DNA of 14,459 bases, from positions 1-14,459 of the forward strand of contig JAGFNK010001132.1 in the NCBI GenBank assembly GCA_025769875.1. The letters are read 5' to 3'. The notes beneath the pieces are model-generated. The model saw nothing but the letters and a program-made list of their open reading frames with translations. It was not told the origin of the DNA and ran no database searches. A program made the translations under genes and the position numbers. Positions 1-7,727 of the stretch are shown one piece after another (positions within the stretch are counted from its first letter, which is position 1; the number at the start of each line of letters is the position of its first letter). This DNA comes from Russula earlei (taxonomy: Eukaryota; Basidiomycota; Agaricomycetes; Russulales; Russulaceae).

Positions 1-146
1 AAAAAAAGGAACGTGTGAAAAGGGAACGCACGCATGCAAGTAATAAAACGAAGAGGGAAAAAGCTTACAAATTGCTTACAAACTCTTTGTCATCAACACC
101 TTCCAAATGCGGGCGGCTCGTCTCCAACGTCACTTTTATTATTTAT
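1..146. other. Unassigned A-rich left edge
   Basis: No gene or known element is recognised here. The stretch starts with an A-run, is purine-rich to about 60, and contains two close copies of a gcttacaaa-like string at about 63-80. An open frame crosses it and runs into repeat X and LTR A1 (15-389), but it has no recognisable domain and spans the A1 junction, so it is not called as a gene. It may be the outer part of repeat X, because X similarity to the right-hand copy only becomes clear from about 147. Confidence 0.5.
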
Positions 147-286
147 TGTTATGGTGTCACCACTGTTGGAGTGTTAGCTCAGGGTTCAGTGGGGCCAAGT
201 CCCAATGACTTGTTGCAAGGGTTCAGTGGGGCTGGCTCAAGAGAGACCGGATCAAGGGTTTATCATCTCAAGACTAAGTCAAGGAT
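147..286 (+). repeat. Repeat X, left arm, first part
   Basis: This stretch is similar to the reverse complement of about 12780-12922. Shared strings include ggggccaagtccc, ggctcaa(a)gaga and agactaagtcaag. It stops exactly at LTR A1 and resumes at 1836, so it is the 5' portion of one repeat copy cut by that insertion. No clean coding frame is visible here. Because X leads without a break into a Gag C-terminus at 2722, the stretch is probably 5' leader or early gag of a Ty3/gypsy element. That assignment is inferred, while the inverted similarity is seen directly. Confidence 0.7.
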
Positions 287-858
287 TGTCATGAACCATT
301 CTCCGGAGAGGGCCCTTGAAGGACCCTTCCTTATGATAGGAAACCCAGTCCCTATGGTGTCACCCTGTTCACATGGACAAAAGGGGTGAGTAGAGGTGTC
401 CACAATATCGCACACGCATTGTCACGCAAGTGATTCTCGGCACAATCAACATACAGCAAGCCCCACTTAATGGCAACCCTTTTAGCAATAAAGGACAGTA
501 TTATAGCCTCCCTAAGGACCCTTTAGGACGACTCTAAGTGCCCTACAATAGGCACTAACACAATACTAAAGACCATACAACACATTATTAGACTAACTCT
601 AATAACTATAGAACGAACTATAAAGCAATACTACAGACCTTAGTAGAAGTATTAGGGTCGACTCTAAGGACCCTAATAGAACTATATAAGGGGCCTTATA
701 GACAACTCTATCCCTTGAACCAAACTACAAGTCCCCAAATGACCGGCCCTAAACTAACTAACAGCAAATGAATCAGGTGCTTTGCATGTGTACTGGAGCA
801 GTGAACACGTGGACAGTAGAGGCTCTTACTCATCATTAGGAACCCTCTTACTCAGCAG

Positions 859-890
859 CTTACTGAGCATGACTGAGCATGCTCAGTAAG
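859..890. repeat. LTR A hairpin 2 in A1
   Basis: Perfect 13-bp arms CTTACTGAGCATG and CATGCTCAGTAAG are separated by 6 bases. The same structure lies at the equivalent place in A2, A3, A5 and A6. Confidence 0.85.
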
Positions 891-995
891 CATACTCCAA
901 CTTCTTACTTATCCACCTATTGTGCTTGATAACAAGGTTATGACTTGTTCCCTATTTAGCAGTTCTCTTGTAGTATATAAGCACCCAATAGAGTA

Positions 996-1019
996 ATGGA
1001 CAGTCTTCAGACTGTCCAT
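996..1019. repeat. LTR A hairpin 1 in A1
   Basis: Perfect 11-bp arms ATGGACAGTCT and AGACTGTCCAT have a 2-base centre. On the LTR's own (minus) strand it lies just upstream of the tatata motif (about 974-979 on the plus strand), as in the other family-A copies. Confidence 0.85.
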
Positions 1020-1099
1020 TTGTTTACAGCATTCTCTATCCCTGGGATACTCCTTTAAGGACTGTCCCCTTGTGACCATTCTGGCCTCTTCCCTGTGTA

Positions 1100-1674
1100 T
1101 GTTAAGATTCTCGTGTTTCTTCGACTGTCACTTGATCACCCATGCTTCGCTGATTCATCTGGCTTAGTGATTGCTTACTGATCGATTGCTTACTGATGTG
1201 ATTACTCATATGTCTGCTTATTCATTTGGCTTAGTGATTGCTTACTGATCCTGATCAGTAATAGCTTACTCACTGCTTACCGATGTGTGACAGATACTAG
1301 GAAAGAATGACTCATGCGTGAGTGATTTCTAACATTCTTGAATTGCGCTCTCTGTATTTGGATACTACTGGTTCTTAGCTATGTGCACCCCAAGTTTCGT
1401 ACGAAACAGATCAGTAGTTACCAAGATATCGTATAAATAGTCTGTAGTACCAAGAAGTCAAGCCTTACACTCAACTTACTCTTTTCGACAAGACATTCAC
1501 CTTGTCTACCGCTCTAAACAAACTATAGTGCAAACTCTGAGTGAAAGAGGCCCTTCTCTTCTCTTACATCCAATCTTCCTGAGATAATATCAAAGGATTT
1601 GAAGTCTAGTGCTTGAACTATATCAAGCAACTCTTTCACTAAAAGTTGGTACTAAGATCAGTCAGATCTTAACA
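1100..1674 (+). mobile_element. Solo LTR C (second family) nested in A1
   Basis: This 575-bp insert has inverted ends TGTTAAGAT and ATCTTAACA. It sits where uninterrupted family-A copies read across gcgta. The flanks are gtgta (1095-1099) and gcgta (1675-1679), a 5-bp target duplication with one C-to-T change at a CpG. This is a solo LTR, since no internal region or second LTR is present. The start/end pattern resembles Ty1/copia or Ty3/gypsy LTRs and the superfamily cannot be decided. It contains repeated cttactgat words at about 1175-1250 and a TATA-like box. No other copy is seen in the window. Confidence 0.88.
1432..1439 (+). promoter_or_regulatory. TATA-like box of LTR C
   Basis: The motif tataaata lies about 330 bp into the LTR, in a stretch followed by pyrimidine-rich sequence with ctc/ctt runs. 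This fits a retrotransposon U3 promoter on the plus strand. The motif is seen directly and its function is inferred. Confidence 0.5.
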
Positions 1675-1835
1675 GCGTACCTGCTCGACTCTACCAGTAA
1701 CTATATCTCTTTGGTATTTGTTACTGCTTTGGACTCTACTTCTTGCCCACGCCATCTTGGACGTCTATCAACTCGTCTTCAAGCTTATCCCTTGCTCTTG
1801 AACTGGATAGTTCAACAGTGAGTCTTGACAAGGAT

Positions 1836-2721
1836 GACCTAATCTGCAGACAGAGTTGATCTTCTGGTTTCACAGAAGAGGAGGATGATGAGAGAGGAGC
1901 AGAGGAGGAAGAGGAACACAAAGGTTCCTTGTGATGAGCTCAAGTCAAGCAGAGTATAAGCCAGCACAACACAAGTTGTGATTGAGAGAGTTTACAGAGC
2001 AGAGGGATGTGACAGGAAATGGGACAAAGCTAAGCTTGGGGCATTCCCCAGCTTCTACAGGTGCTTAAATACTGTATGTAGCAAGGCTGTACAGTACTAT
2101 ATGTGGAACAATAGATAAAAAGGTAAGCCAATGGCAAAAGAGGATCAATCAACAGAGGAACATAAGAAAGTAAGGCAACAGCTGTCAATCAATATCAAGG
2201 GATGAAACGGTAACCAAAGGAATGAGGGTGATAGAAGAGGACAATAACAGAAGTGGTCAGTAATGAACCAACAAGGGGGTAGATCATGACAGAGGAGGAA
2301 GAGGGACACAAGGGTTCCTTGAGATGCGCTTAGGTCAAGCAGAGTATAAGCCAGCACAAGCAAGGTGTGATTGGGAGAGGATACACGGCAAGGGATGCAA
2401 CAGGAAATAGGACAAAGCTAAGCTTGGGGCATTCCCCAGCTTCTACAGGTGCTTAAATACTGTTTGTAGCAAGGCTGTACAGTACTATATGTGGAACAAT
2501 AGATAAAAGGTAACCCAATGGCAAAAGGGATCAAGAACAATAGATGATAGTGAGCCAATAGCAAAAGGAGCTTAAACAATAGATGAAACATAGATAGTGA
2601 AATGCAAGGAACCATCCACATCAAGGGATGAAACAGTAACCAAGGGAAATGGGGGTGAAGTAGTAAAAATGGAAACAAGGGTTAGAGACGAAACAAGGGG
2701 AGATTACAACAGACTATCAAA
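1836..2721 (+). pseudogene. Repeat X, left arm, second part: degenerate gag-like sequence
   Basis: This stretch resumes repeat X after LTR A1 and runs without a break into the Gag C-terminal segment at 2722. One frame near 1875-1915 is glutamate-rich, like the EEEDNEQEAEEEEE frame in the inverted copy, and is followed by a stretch resembling QVKQSIPQLL. Further on the frame is rich in Gln and Lys but broken by many TAA/TAG stops, most of which would be CAA/CAG before C-to-T change. No matrix, capsid or zinc-knuckle motif is recognisable. The most likely identity is a decayed gag linker of the chromovirus whose pol follows. An untranslated leader carrying internal repeats is the alternative. 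Confidence 0.5.
1901..2665 (+). repeat. Two-unit direct tandem duplication, about 390 bp each, in X
   Basis: The agaggaggaagagg motif at 1901 recurs at 2291, an offset of 390. The gcattccccagcttctac segment at 2041 recurs at 2429, an offset of 388, and caagggatgaaac recurs at 2196 and 2632. The units therefore run about 1901-2290 and 2291-2665, with indels mainly in their second halves. The inverted X copy at 11601-13019 appears to hold only one unit, and it lacks about 100 bp between a gagta motif and the ttccccagc motif. The duplication is therefore specific to this copy or was lost in the other. Confidence 0.85.
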
Positions 2722-2829
2722 GCCACAAAAGCTGCAAAGGCTCTTTCTAAGAAAGAAAGAGAAGAATTTATTAAGATGCTGACTGAAGAGGCTGAAGAAG
2801 GAGAAGAACAGGATTTTTCAAATGCCTGA
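2722..2829 (+). pseudogene. gag: Gag C-terminal fragment (Ty3/gypsy chromovirus)
   Basis: An open frame of 35 codons encodes Lys/Ala- and Glu-rich helical sequence. It begins ATKAAKALSKKEREEF and ends QDFSNA before TGA at 2827. In basidiomycete Ty3/gypsy elements a short acidic Gag tail of this kind often lies just upstream of the protease frame, which is the case here (protease from 2835 in another frame). Upstream reading is lost one base before this frame, near 2720. No CCHC knuckle is found in this fragment. The position and composition are seen, and the Gag assignment is inferred from family knowledge. Confidence 0.6.
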
Positions 2830-2834
2830 GCATA

Positions 2835-3218
2835 ATGGTGATCACTCAGGCCCTAGGTGTTACCAATGTATATAATACTATTAAGAAGTCAATGCAGGTC
2901 AATTTGATGATATACATTGGAACCACAAAAGCCGAAAAGAAGACCACACTAATTGATAGCAGAGTGACTGAATGCTTCATATCCCTGAAATTAACGCAAG
3001 AACTTCAACTAAAAACACAAAAACTATCCACACCAAGGACAGTTAAAAACATCAACAACACCCCCAATCATCTAGGAAAAATTACCCAGGCTGTAGACCT
3101 AGAACTAAAACTGCTAGGGCAAAAGAACAGACATCAATTCCTCATAGCAGATATTGGACAGGATGACTTAATCTTGGGATACCCCTTCCTCAAATTAACC
3201 AACCCCAAAATAAATTAA
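2835..3218 (+). pseudogene. pol: Retropepsin (aspartic protease) domain of chromovirus pol, inactivated
   Basis: This is the N-terminal pol protease, which cleaves Gag-Pol in the virus-like particle. The 127-codon frame keeps the fold signatures. TTLIDSRVTECFIS (codons about 38-51) aligns with the LIDSGATxxFI active-site region, and DLILGYPFL (about 109-117) aligns with the conserved DIILGYPWL flap/C-terminal motif. The catalytic Asp at 2955-2957 is present. The Gly of D-S-G is Arg and the following Ala is Val, both explained by CpG transitions. Loss of this Gly should abolish activity. The methionine at 2835 is only the first ATG in the frame. The real pol frame probably begins upstream by frameshift or readthrough from gag. 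Confidence 0.85.
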
Positions 3219-3956
3219 AAGGAACACTGATGGGGAGGATAACTCTATCCAGAAGTCAAGAAACACCAGATTGGATAAAGAGCCTTGCCAACTGGGAAGA
3301 AGGCAATGAGCTCTGGATACAGACTCAACTATGAAAGACTACAATTGCCCAGCAACTAGCAGCACCACAAACAGACACAAGACAACTAACCTGGCAACAA
3401 ATGTTCCCACCCAATACCATAAGTATGGTCAAGTTTTCATGGAACAAGAATCAGAGAGGTTTCCTGGACCAAGGAAATGGGATCATGCCATTGACCTTAA
3501 ATTGGACACCCTAACTACAATCAATTGCAGAGTCTATCCTTTGTCACCCAAAGAAAAAGAAGAACAAGGAAAATTCCTTGAACAAAACTTATGACTGAAG
3601 CAGATTGGAAGATCTAATTCACCATATGCAAGTGGCTTTTTCTTGATTAAAAAGAAAGATGGCAAGTTTTGACCAGTACAAGACTATAGAAATCTTAACA
3701 AATGGACTATACCCAACATCTACCCACTCTCTCTGATCCCTGAATTAATACATGCTCTAGCAGGCAAAGAACTTTTCACTAAATTTGATATCAGATGGGG
3801 CTACAACAACATTCAAATCAAAGAGGGAGATGAATGGAAAGCCACCTTCACAACAAGTGATGGACTATTTGAACCAATGGTGATGTTCTTTGGATTGACC
3901 AACTCCCCAGTGACCTTCCAAACCATGATGGATGACATATTTCAAGAGGAACTTGC
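3219..3956 (+). pseudogene. pol: Reverse transcriptase, N-terminal two thirds
   Basis: A linker (3219-3330) leads into one frame from 3331 to 3956, broken only by TGA at 3592 and 3670. Residues include WDHAIDLKLD and YPLSPKEKEEQ, the typical pre-RT region, then FFLIKKKDGKF*PVQDYR (fingers), FTKFDIRWGYNNIQI with the first catalytic Asp, and MFFGLTNSPVTFQTMMDDIF (palm). Both TGA stops sit where Arg is expected, most clearly in KF-stop-PVQDYR. The enzyme would copy the element RNA into DNA. The frame ends at LTR A2 and resumes in register at 5892 once the LTR and one target copy are removed. Confidence 0.9.
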
Positions 3957-4187
3957 TGTTGGGACTCACTGTTGAACTATCCAGTTCAAGAGCAAGGGAT
4001 AAGCTCAAAGACAAGTTGATAGACATCCAAGACTGCATGGGCAAGAAGTAGAGTCCAAAGCAGTACCAAATACCAAAGAGGTATGGTTACTGGTAGAGTT
4101 GAGCAGGTACGCAGGGAAGAGGCCAGAATGGTCACAAGGGGACAGTCCTTAAAGGAGTATCCCAGGGATAGAGAGTGCTATAAACAG

Positions 4188-4211
4188 ATGGACAGTCTGA
4201 AGACTGTCCAT
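4188..4211. repeat. LTR A hairpin 1 in A2
   Basis: Perfect 11-bp arms ATGGACAGTCT and AGACTGTCCAT flank GA. It lies 14 bases upstream of the tatata motif at 4226-4231. Confidence 0.85.
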
Positions 4212-4316
4212 TACTTTATTGAGTGCTTATATACTACAAGAAGATTGCTAAATAGGGAACAAGTCTTAACCTTGTTATCAAGCATAATAGATGGATGAGT
4301 AAGAAGTCAGAGTGTG

Positions 4317-4348
4317 CTTACTGAGCATGCTCAGTCATGCTCAGTAAG
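4317..4348. repeat. LTR A hairpin 2 in A2
   Basis: Perfect 13-bp arms CTTACTGAGCATG and CATGCTCAGTAAG with loop ctcagt. It is flanked by repeated GAGTAAG words on both sides. Confidence 0.85.
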
Positions 4349-4765
4349 CTGCTGAGTAAGGAGGCTCATCCTGATGAGTAAGAGTCTTTGCTGTCCACAT
4401 GTTTACTTCTTTAGTACACATGCAAAGCACCTGATTCATTTCCTGTTAGTTAGTTTAGGGCCAGTCATTTGAGGACTTGTAGTTTGGTGCAAGGAATAGA
4501 GTTGCTTATAAGGCCCCTTATATAGTTCTATTAGTGTCAAGACTCACTGTTGAACTATCCAGTTCAAGAGCGAGGGATGAGCTCGAAGACGAGTCGATAG
4601 ATGTCCAGTACCGCGTGGGCAAGGAGTAGAGTCCAGAGTAGCAACAGATACCAGAGAGGTATTGTTACTGTGAGAGTAGAACAATCACGCAGGGAAGAGG
4701 CCAGGATAGTCACAAGGGGATGGTCCTTAAAGGAGTATCCCAGGGATGGAGAGTGCCGTAAACAA

Positions 4766-4789
4766 ATGGACAGTCTGAGGACTGTCCGC
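4766..4789. repeat. LTR A hairpin 1 in A3
   Basis: The arms are atggacagtct and ggactgtccgc, the same element as in A2 with two changes that weaken pairing. It sits 16 bases upstream of the tatata motif. Confidence 0.75.
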
Positions 4790-4805
4790 TACTTTATTGA
4801 GCGCT

Positions 4806-4811
4806 TATATA
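4806..4811 (+). promoter_or_regulatory. TATA-like motif of LTR A
   Basis: The motif tatata sits in the conserved context gcttatatactacaag, which is present in every family-A copy (on the minus strand in A1). Its location between hairpin 1 and hairpin 2, about 270 bp from the LTR start, suits a U3 promoter. This is an inference from position and conservation. Confidence 0.45.
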
Positions 4812-4894
4812 CTACAAGAGAACTGCTAAATAGGGAACAAGTCATAACCTTGTTATCAAGCACAATAGAGTGATGAGTAAGAAGTTGGAGGACG

Positions 4895-4926
4895 CTTACT
4901 GAGCATGCTCAGTCATGCTCAGTAAG
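4895..4926. repeat. LTR A hairpin 2 in A3
   Basis: Perfect 13-bp arms CTTACTGAGCATG and CATGCTCAGTAAG with loop ctcagt, about 84 bases downstream of the TATA-like motif. Confidence 0.85.
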
Positions 4927-5886
4927 CTGCTGAGTAAGAAGCTTCTCTTGATGAGTAAGAGCTTCCATTGTCCACGTGTTTACTGCTTTAGTGCACGTGC
5001 AAGCACCTGATTCATTTCCTGTTAGTTAGTTTAGGGCCGGTCATTTGAGGACTTGTAGTTTGGTTAGGGAATAGTGTTATCTTATAAGGCCCTTATATAG
5101 TTCTATTAGGGTCCTTAGAGTCGACCCTAATACTTCTATTAAGGTCCTTAGTGTTGCCTTATAGTTTGTTCTATAGTTATTAGAGTTGGTCTAATAACGC
5201 GTTGTAGGGCCTTTGATACTAGGTTAGTACCTATTGTAGAGTTCCTAGGGTCGTTCCAAAGGGTCCTTAGGAAGGCCCTAATACTGTCTTTTGTTGCTAG
5301 AAGGGTTGCCTTTAAGTGGGGCTTTGCTATATGTCGATTGTGCCGAGAATCGCTCGCACAACAATGCGCGCGCGATATTGTGGACACCTCTACTCACCCC
5401 TTTTGCTCGTGTGAACAGGGTGACACCATAGAGGCTGGGTTTCCTCCTATAAGGAAGGGTCCTTCAAGGGCCCTCTCCGGGGAATGGTTCATGACAATTA
5501 GGGTCCTTAGAGTCGACCCTAATACTTATATTAAGGTCCTTAGTATTGCTTCATAGTTTGTTCTAAGGTTATTAGAGTTAGTCTAATAATGCATTGTAGG
5601 GCTGTTAGTGTCTTGTTAGTGCCTCTTGTAGAGCACTTAGAGTTGTTCTAAGGGGTCTTTAGAGAAGCTATAATGCTGTCCTTTATTGCTAAAAGGGTTG
5701 CCACTAAGTGGGGCTTGCTGCATGTTGATTGTGCCGAGAATCGCTCACGCAACAATGTGCGCATGATATTTGGACACCTCTACTCACCCCTTTTGTCCAT
5801 GTGAACAGAGTGACACCATAGAGGCTGGGTTTCCTCTCATATGGAAGGGTCCTTCAAGGGCCCTCTCCAGGAAATGGTTCATGACA

Positions 5887-6186
5887 CTTGCTCAAGGATG
5901 GTTAAAGATCTACATGGACAATATCATTATCGCTACACAAGATGACAAAATGGAACATCAATCTAAAGTTGAACACATCTTGTCTAAATTAAAACAACAT
6001 GACCTATACCTCAAGCCTGAAAAATGTCAGTTCCACAAAAAGAAAGTCAATATCTGGGAGTGATCATCAGTGAAGGAAAAATAACTATGGACCCAGTCAA
6101 GGTCAAAGGAATCAAAGACTGGCCTACACCAAAAACACTAAAAGAAGTTCAAAATTCTGCAACTTTTTATCCCAAACTTCTCACTG
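5887..6186 (+). pseudogene. pol: Reverse transcriptase, catalytic palm end and thumb
   Basis: RT resumes after LTR A2 with QGWLKIYMDNIIIATQDD. The Y-x-D-D box reads YMDN at 5911-5922. The second Asp is Asn (aat), consistent with a CpG-type change of gacgat to gacaat, although some families may carry Asn here natively. Next come LYLKPEKCQF, then, after a frame change near 6045, LGVIISEGKITMDPVKV and GIKDWPTPKTLKEVQ, the standard thumb and connection of Ty3/gypsy RT. Around 6150-6186 short deletions damage the region where a CNFYRRFI-like motif is expected. A frame that starts inside A2 reads into this segment (to 6063), which is an accident of the insertion. Confidence 0.88.
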
Positions 6187-6760
6187 AAAGCCAGACCCCT
6201 TAATGATCTGACAAAGAAAAATAAACAATGGGAATGGACACCTAAAGAAGAACATGTGTTCTAAACATTAAAAGAAACATGGTATCCTACCCAGTCCTAT
6301 GAACACCAGATTGGACCAAACAATTCATTCTTGATACAGATGCATCTGGATTTGCCATAGGAACAGTCATCTCTCAAGAACACAATGAAGATGACTCCAC
6401 CCAATAGCATTTTATTCGAGAACACTATTAGATGCAGAAAGGAACTATGATGTGCATGACAAAGAACTGGCAGCTGTCATCTTCTGCCTAAAAAGTGGCC
6501 AACCATTCTTCCTTGGCACAGAAAAACCAGTAAGAATGAGGACCAACCATAAAAACCTTACATAATACAAAGAACCACAAAATTAACTGGATGACAAGCA
6601 AGATGGATGCAATACATGCAAGACTTCAATGTAACCATGGAACACATCCCAGGGCATACTCACACCATTGCTGACACTCTTTCTCATCAAAAAGACCTTA
6701 ACAAGGGGGTAGAAGAACAAAAAACCACTCTCCCCCCACCTGAAATTTTTACATGAAAAG
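6187..6760 (+). pseudogene. pol: RNase H domain of pol
   Basis: RNase H degrades the RNA strand of the RNA/DNA hybrid. Recognisable blocks spread over three frames are KARPLNDLTKKNKQWEWTP, TPDWTKQFILDTDASGFAIG with catalytic Asp at 6339-6341, [20 protein letters not shown] and [12 protein letters not shown] (the catalytic Glu helix), then QARWMQYMQDFNVTMEHIPG and ADTLSHQKD. Disruptions include TAA at about 6262 (probably CAA), TGA at 6300 and 6592 in Arg contexts, and one-base indels near 6270, 6400 and 6570. The spacing is normal for the family, so only small lesions separate it from an intact ancestor. Confidence 0.88.
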
Positions 6761-7725
6761 TTTACCTACCTAACAAACTAGTCAAACAATGAGAAATTCT
6801 ACAACAATTCCATGACTCTCCATCTGCAGGACACCCCAGGATAGCCAACACCTGGAACCTAGTCAAACAACACTACGAAGGGCCTAAACTACAACAATTT
6901 GTAGAACAGTACATTAAAGGTTGTGCCAAATGTCAAGAATCCAAGACCAACATACCTAGAAAGAAAGCCACAACATTCCCAATTGATACACACATAGAAC
7001 AAGGCCCCTTTCCATATGTATCAATGGATCTCATCACAGACTTACCCAAGTCAGACAGATTCAACAGCATCCTTACCATTGTTGATCAAGGATGTTCCAA
7101 AGCAACGAAACTCATTCCTTGTAGCAAAACAATCGATGGAACAGGTGTAGCACATATCTGAAGCACCTTGTACCCTGGTTCAGCATCCCCAAAAGAATCA
7201 TATCTGACAGAGACCCTCAATTTGCATCAAACTTCTCCAAAGCCTTGTGTAAAAGTCTAGGCATCAAACAAAACATGTCCACTGCATTTCATCCACAAAC
7301 TGATGGACAGACTGAAAGAATGAACACCTGGCTGGAACAATACCAAAGACCCTGGACCATGACCCATCCTCATGCATGGGCAAAAATGCTCCCAATCACC
7401 AAATATGCACACAACTCATGGAAACATGAGATATCACAGCAATCACCACATGAACTCCTCATGGGATTCAAACCCCAGATCAACATCAATCTAGAAGACA
7501 ACAATGTACCAGCCTCCACTGATTGCCTCAAGGAACTAGAACAGGCTAGAAGAGATGCACAACAACTTTTGGAACGTAAACAACAACCCCTAGGACCTGA
7601 CATCCTGGAAATGAAAGAAGGGACCCTTGTATGGCTAGAAGCTAAAAACCTCAAGACATGAGGGACATGCCAGTTATTGCCTAAACAATACAGACCCTTG
7701 ACTATTATAAAGAAAATTTCCATCT
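6761..7725 (+). pseudogene. pol: Integrase, first copy: zinc-binding domain, DDE core and part of the C-terminal domain
   Basis: The integrase inserts the cDNA into the host genome. The HHCC zinc-binding domain is intact: His at 6811 and 6832, and Cys-x2-Cys at 6922 and 6931 (GCAKCQ). The core has Asp at 7027-7029 (SMDLITDLP), Asp at 7206-7208 (SDRDPQF) and Glu at 7314-7316 (DGQTERMN), so all three catalytic residues remain. TGA stops at 6790 and 7159 and a one-base frame change near 7160 break it. An open frame covers 7245-7661, up to LVWLEAKNLKT. The C-terminal region continues, damaged, as LLPKQYRPLTIIKKIS and then stops abruptly at about 7722, where a second integrase segment begins. Confidence 0.9.
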
Positions 7726-7727
7726 GT

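Larger units (their letters stand above)
287..1830 (-). mobile_element. Solo LTR A1 (family A), inverted, carrying a nested LTR
   Basis: Read on the minus strand this is a full family-A LTR with TGTCA...TGACA ends. It is flanked by a perfect 5-bp target duplication, AGGAT, at 282-286 and 1831-1835. After removal of the nested LTR C (1100-1674) and its 5-bp duplication it is about 964 bp, matching A2 and A3. No internal retrotransposon sequence is attached, so it is a solo LTR, the usual product of recombination between the two LTRs of a full element. It interrupts repeat X. It keeps a number of CpGs, for example near the ends, so it appears younger than A5 and A6. Confidence 0.93.
4535..5496 (+). 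mobile_element. Solo LTR A3 (family A), youngest copy, nested in A2
   Basis: This 962-bp LTR has ends TGTCAAGACTC and GGTTCATGACA. Perfect target duplications ATTAG lie at 4530-4534 and 5497-5501. It lies within another LTR of its own family, so the A2 sequence resumes at 5497 with gggtccttagag. A3 keeps the most CpGs of all copies (gagcgaggg, gctcgaagacgagtcg, gtaccgcgtggg, aatcgctcgcac, atgcgcgcgcg) and is the best local reference for the family. Apparent parts are a 5' region with two hairpins and a TATA-like box, then a 3' region with repeated gggtccttag words. No protein-coding capacity is credible. Confidence 0.94.
3957..5886 (+). mobile_element. Solo LTR A2 (family A), inserted in RT, carrying nested A3
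   Basis: The element begins TGTTGGGACTCAC and ends GGTTCATGACA. Perfect 5-bp target duplications CTTGC lie at 3952-3956 and 5887-5891. Removing the LTR and one CTTGC restores the RT reading frame (EEL-A-QGWL). Without nested A3 and its duplication it is about 963 bp. Compared with A3, many CG dinucleotides are TG or CA (for example gagcaaggg for gagcgaggg, gacaagttg for gacgagtcg), so A2 is the older copy, as its outer position demands. It is a solo LTR with no internal sequence. Confidence 0.94.

Noticed and set aside
15..389. Open frame of 124 codons at the left edge
   Set aside because: It crosses from unassigned sequence through repeat X into the end of inverted LTR A1, across a target-duplication junction, and has no domain. 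It is an accident of insertion.
859..1019. Short inverted repeats as a possible CRISPR or tRNA
   Set aside because: There are no regularly spaced repeats with unique spacers and no cloverleaf. These are hairpins shared by all family-A LTRs.
1836..2721. A toxin-antitoxin, secondary-metabolite or other host system in the X region
   Set aside because: No intact frame or domain exists there. Homology with the inverted copy and continuity with pol favour retroelement gag.
2852..2880. C-x2-C-like PRCYQC in a frame before the protease
   Set aside because: No His or fourth Cys follows at knuckle spacing, and the frame stops at once. Probably coincidence.
4083..4298. Frames of 60-90 codons repeated in LTR A copies (also 4601-4873 and 8832-9026)
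   Set aside because: The similarity is LTR nucleotide homology. The frames start at different places and include the palindrome, and no domain is present. A small LTR-encoded peptide cannot be excluded but has no support.
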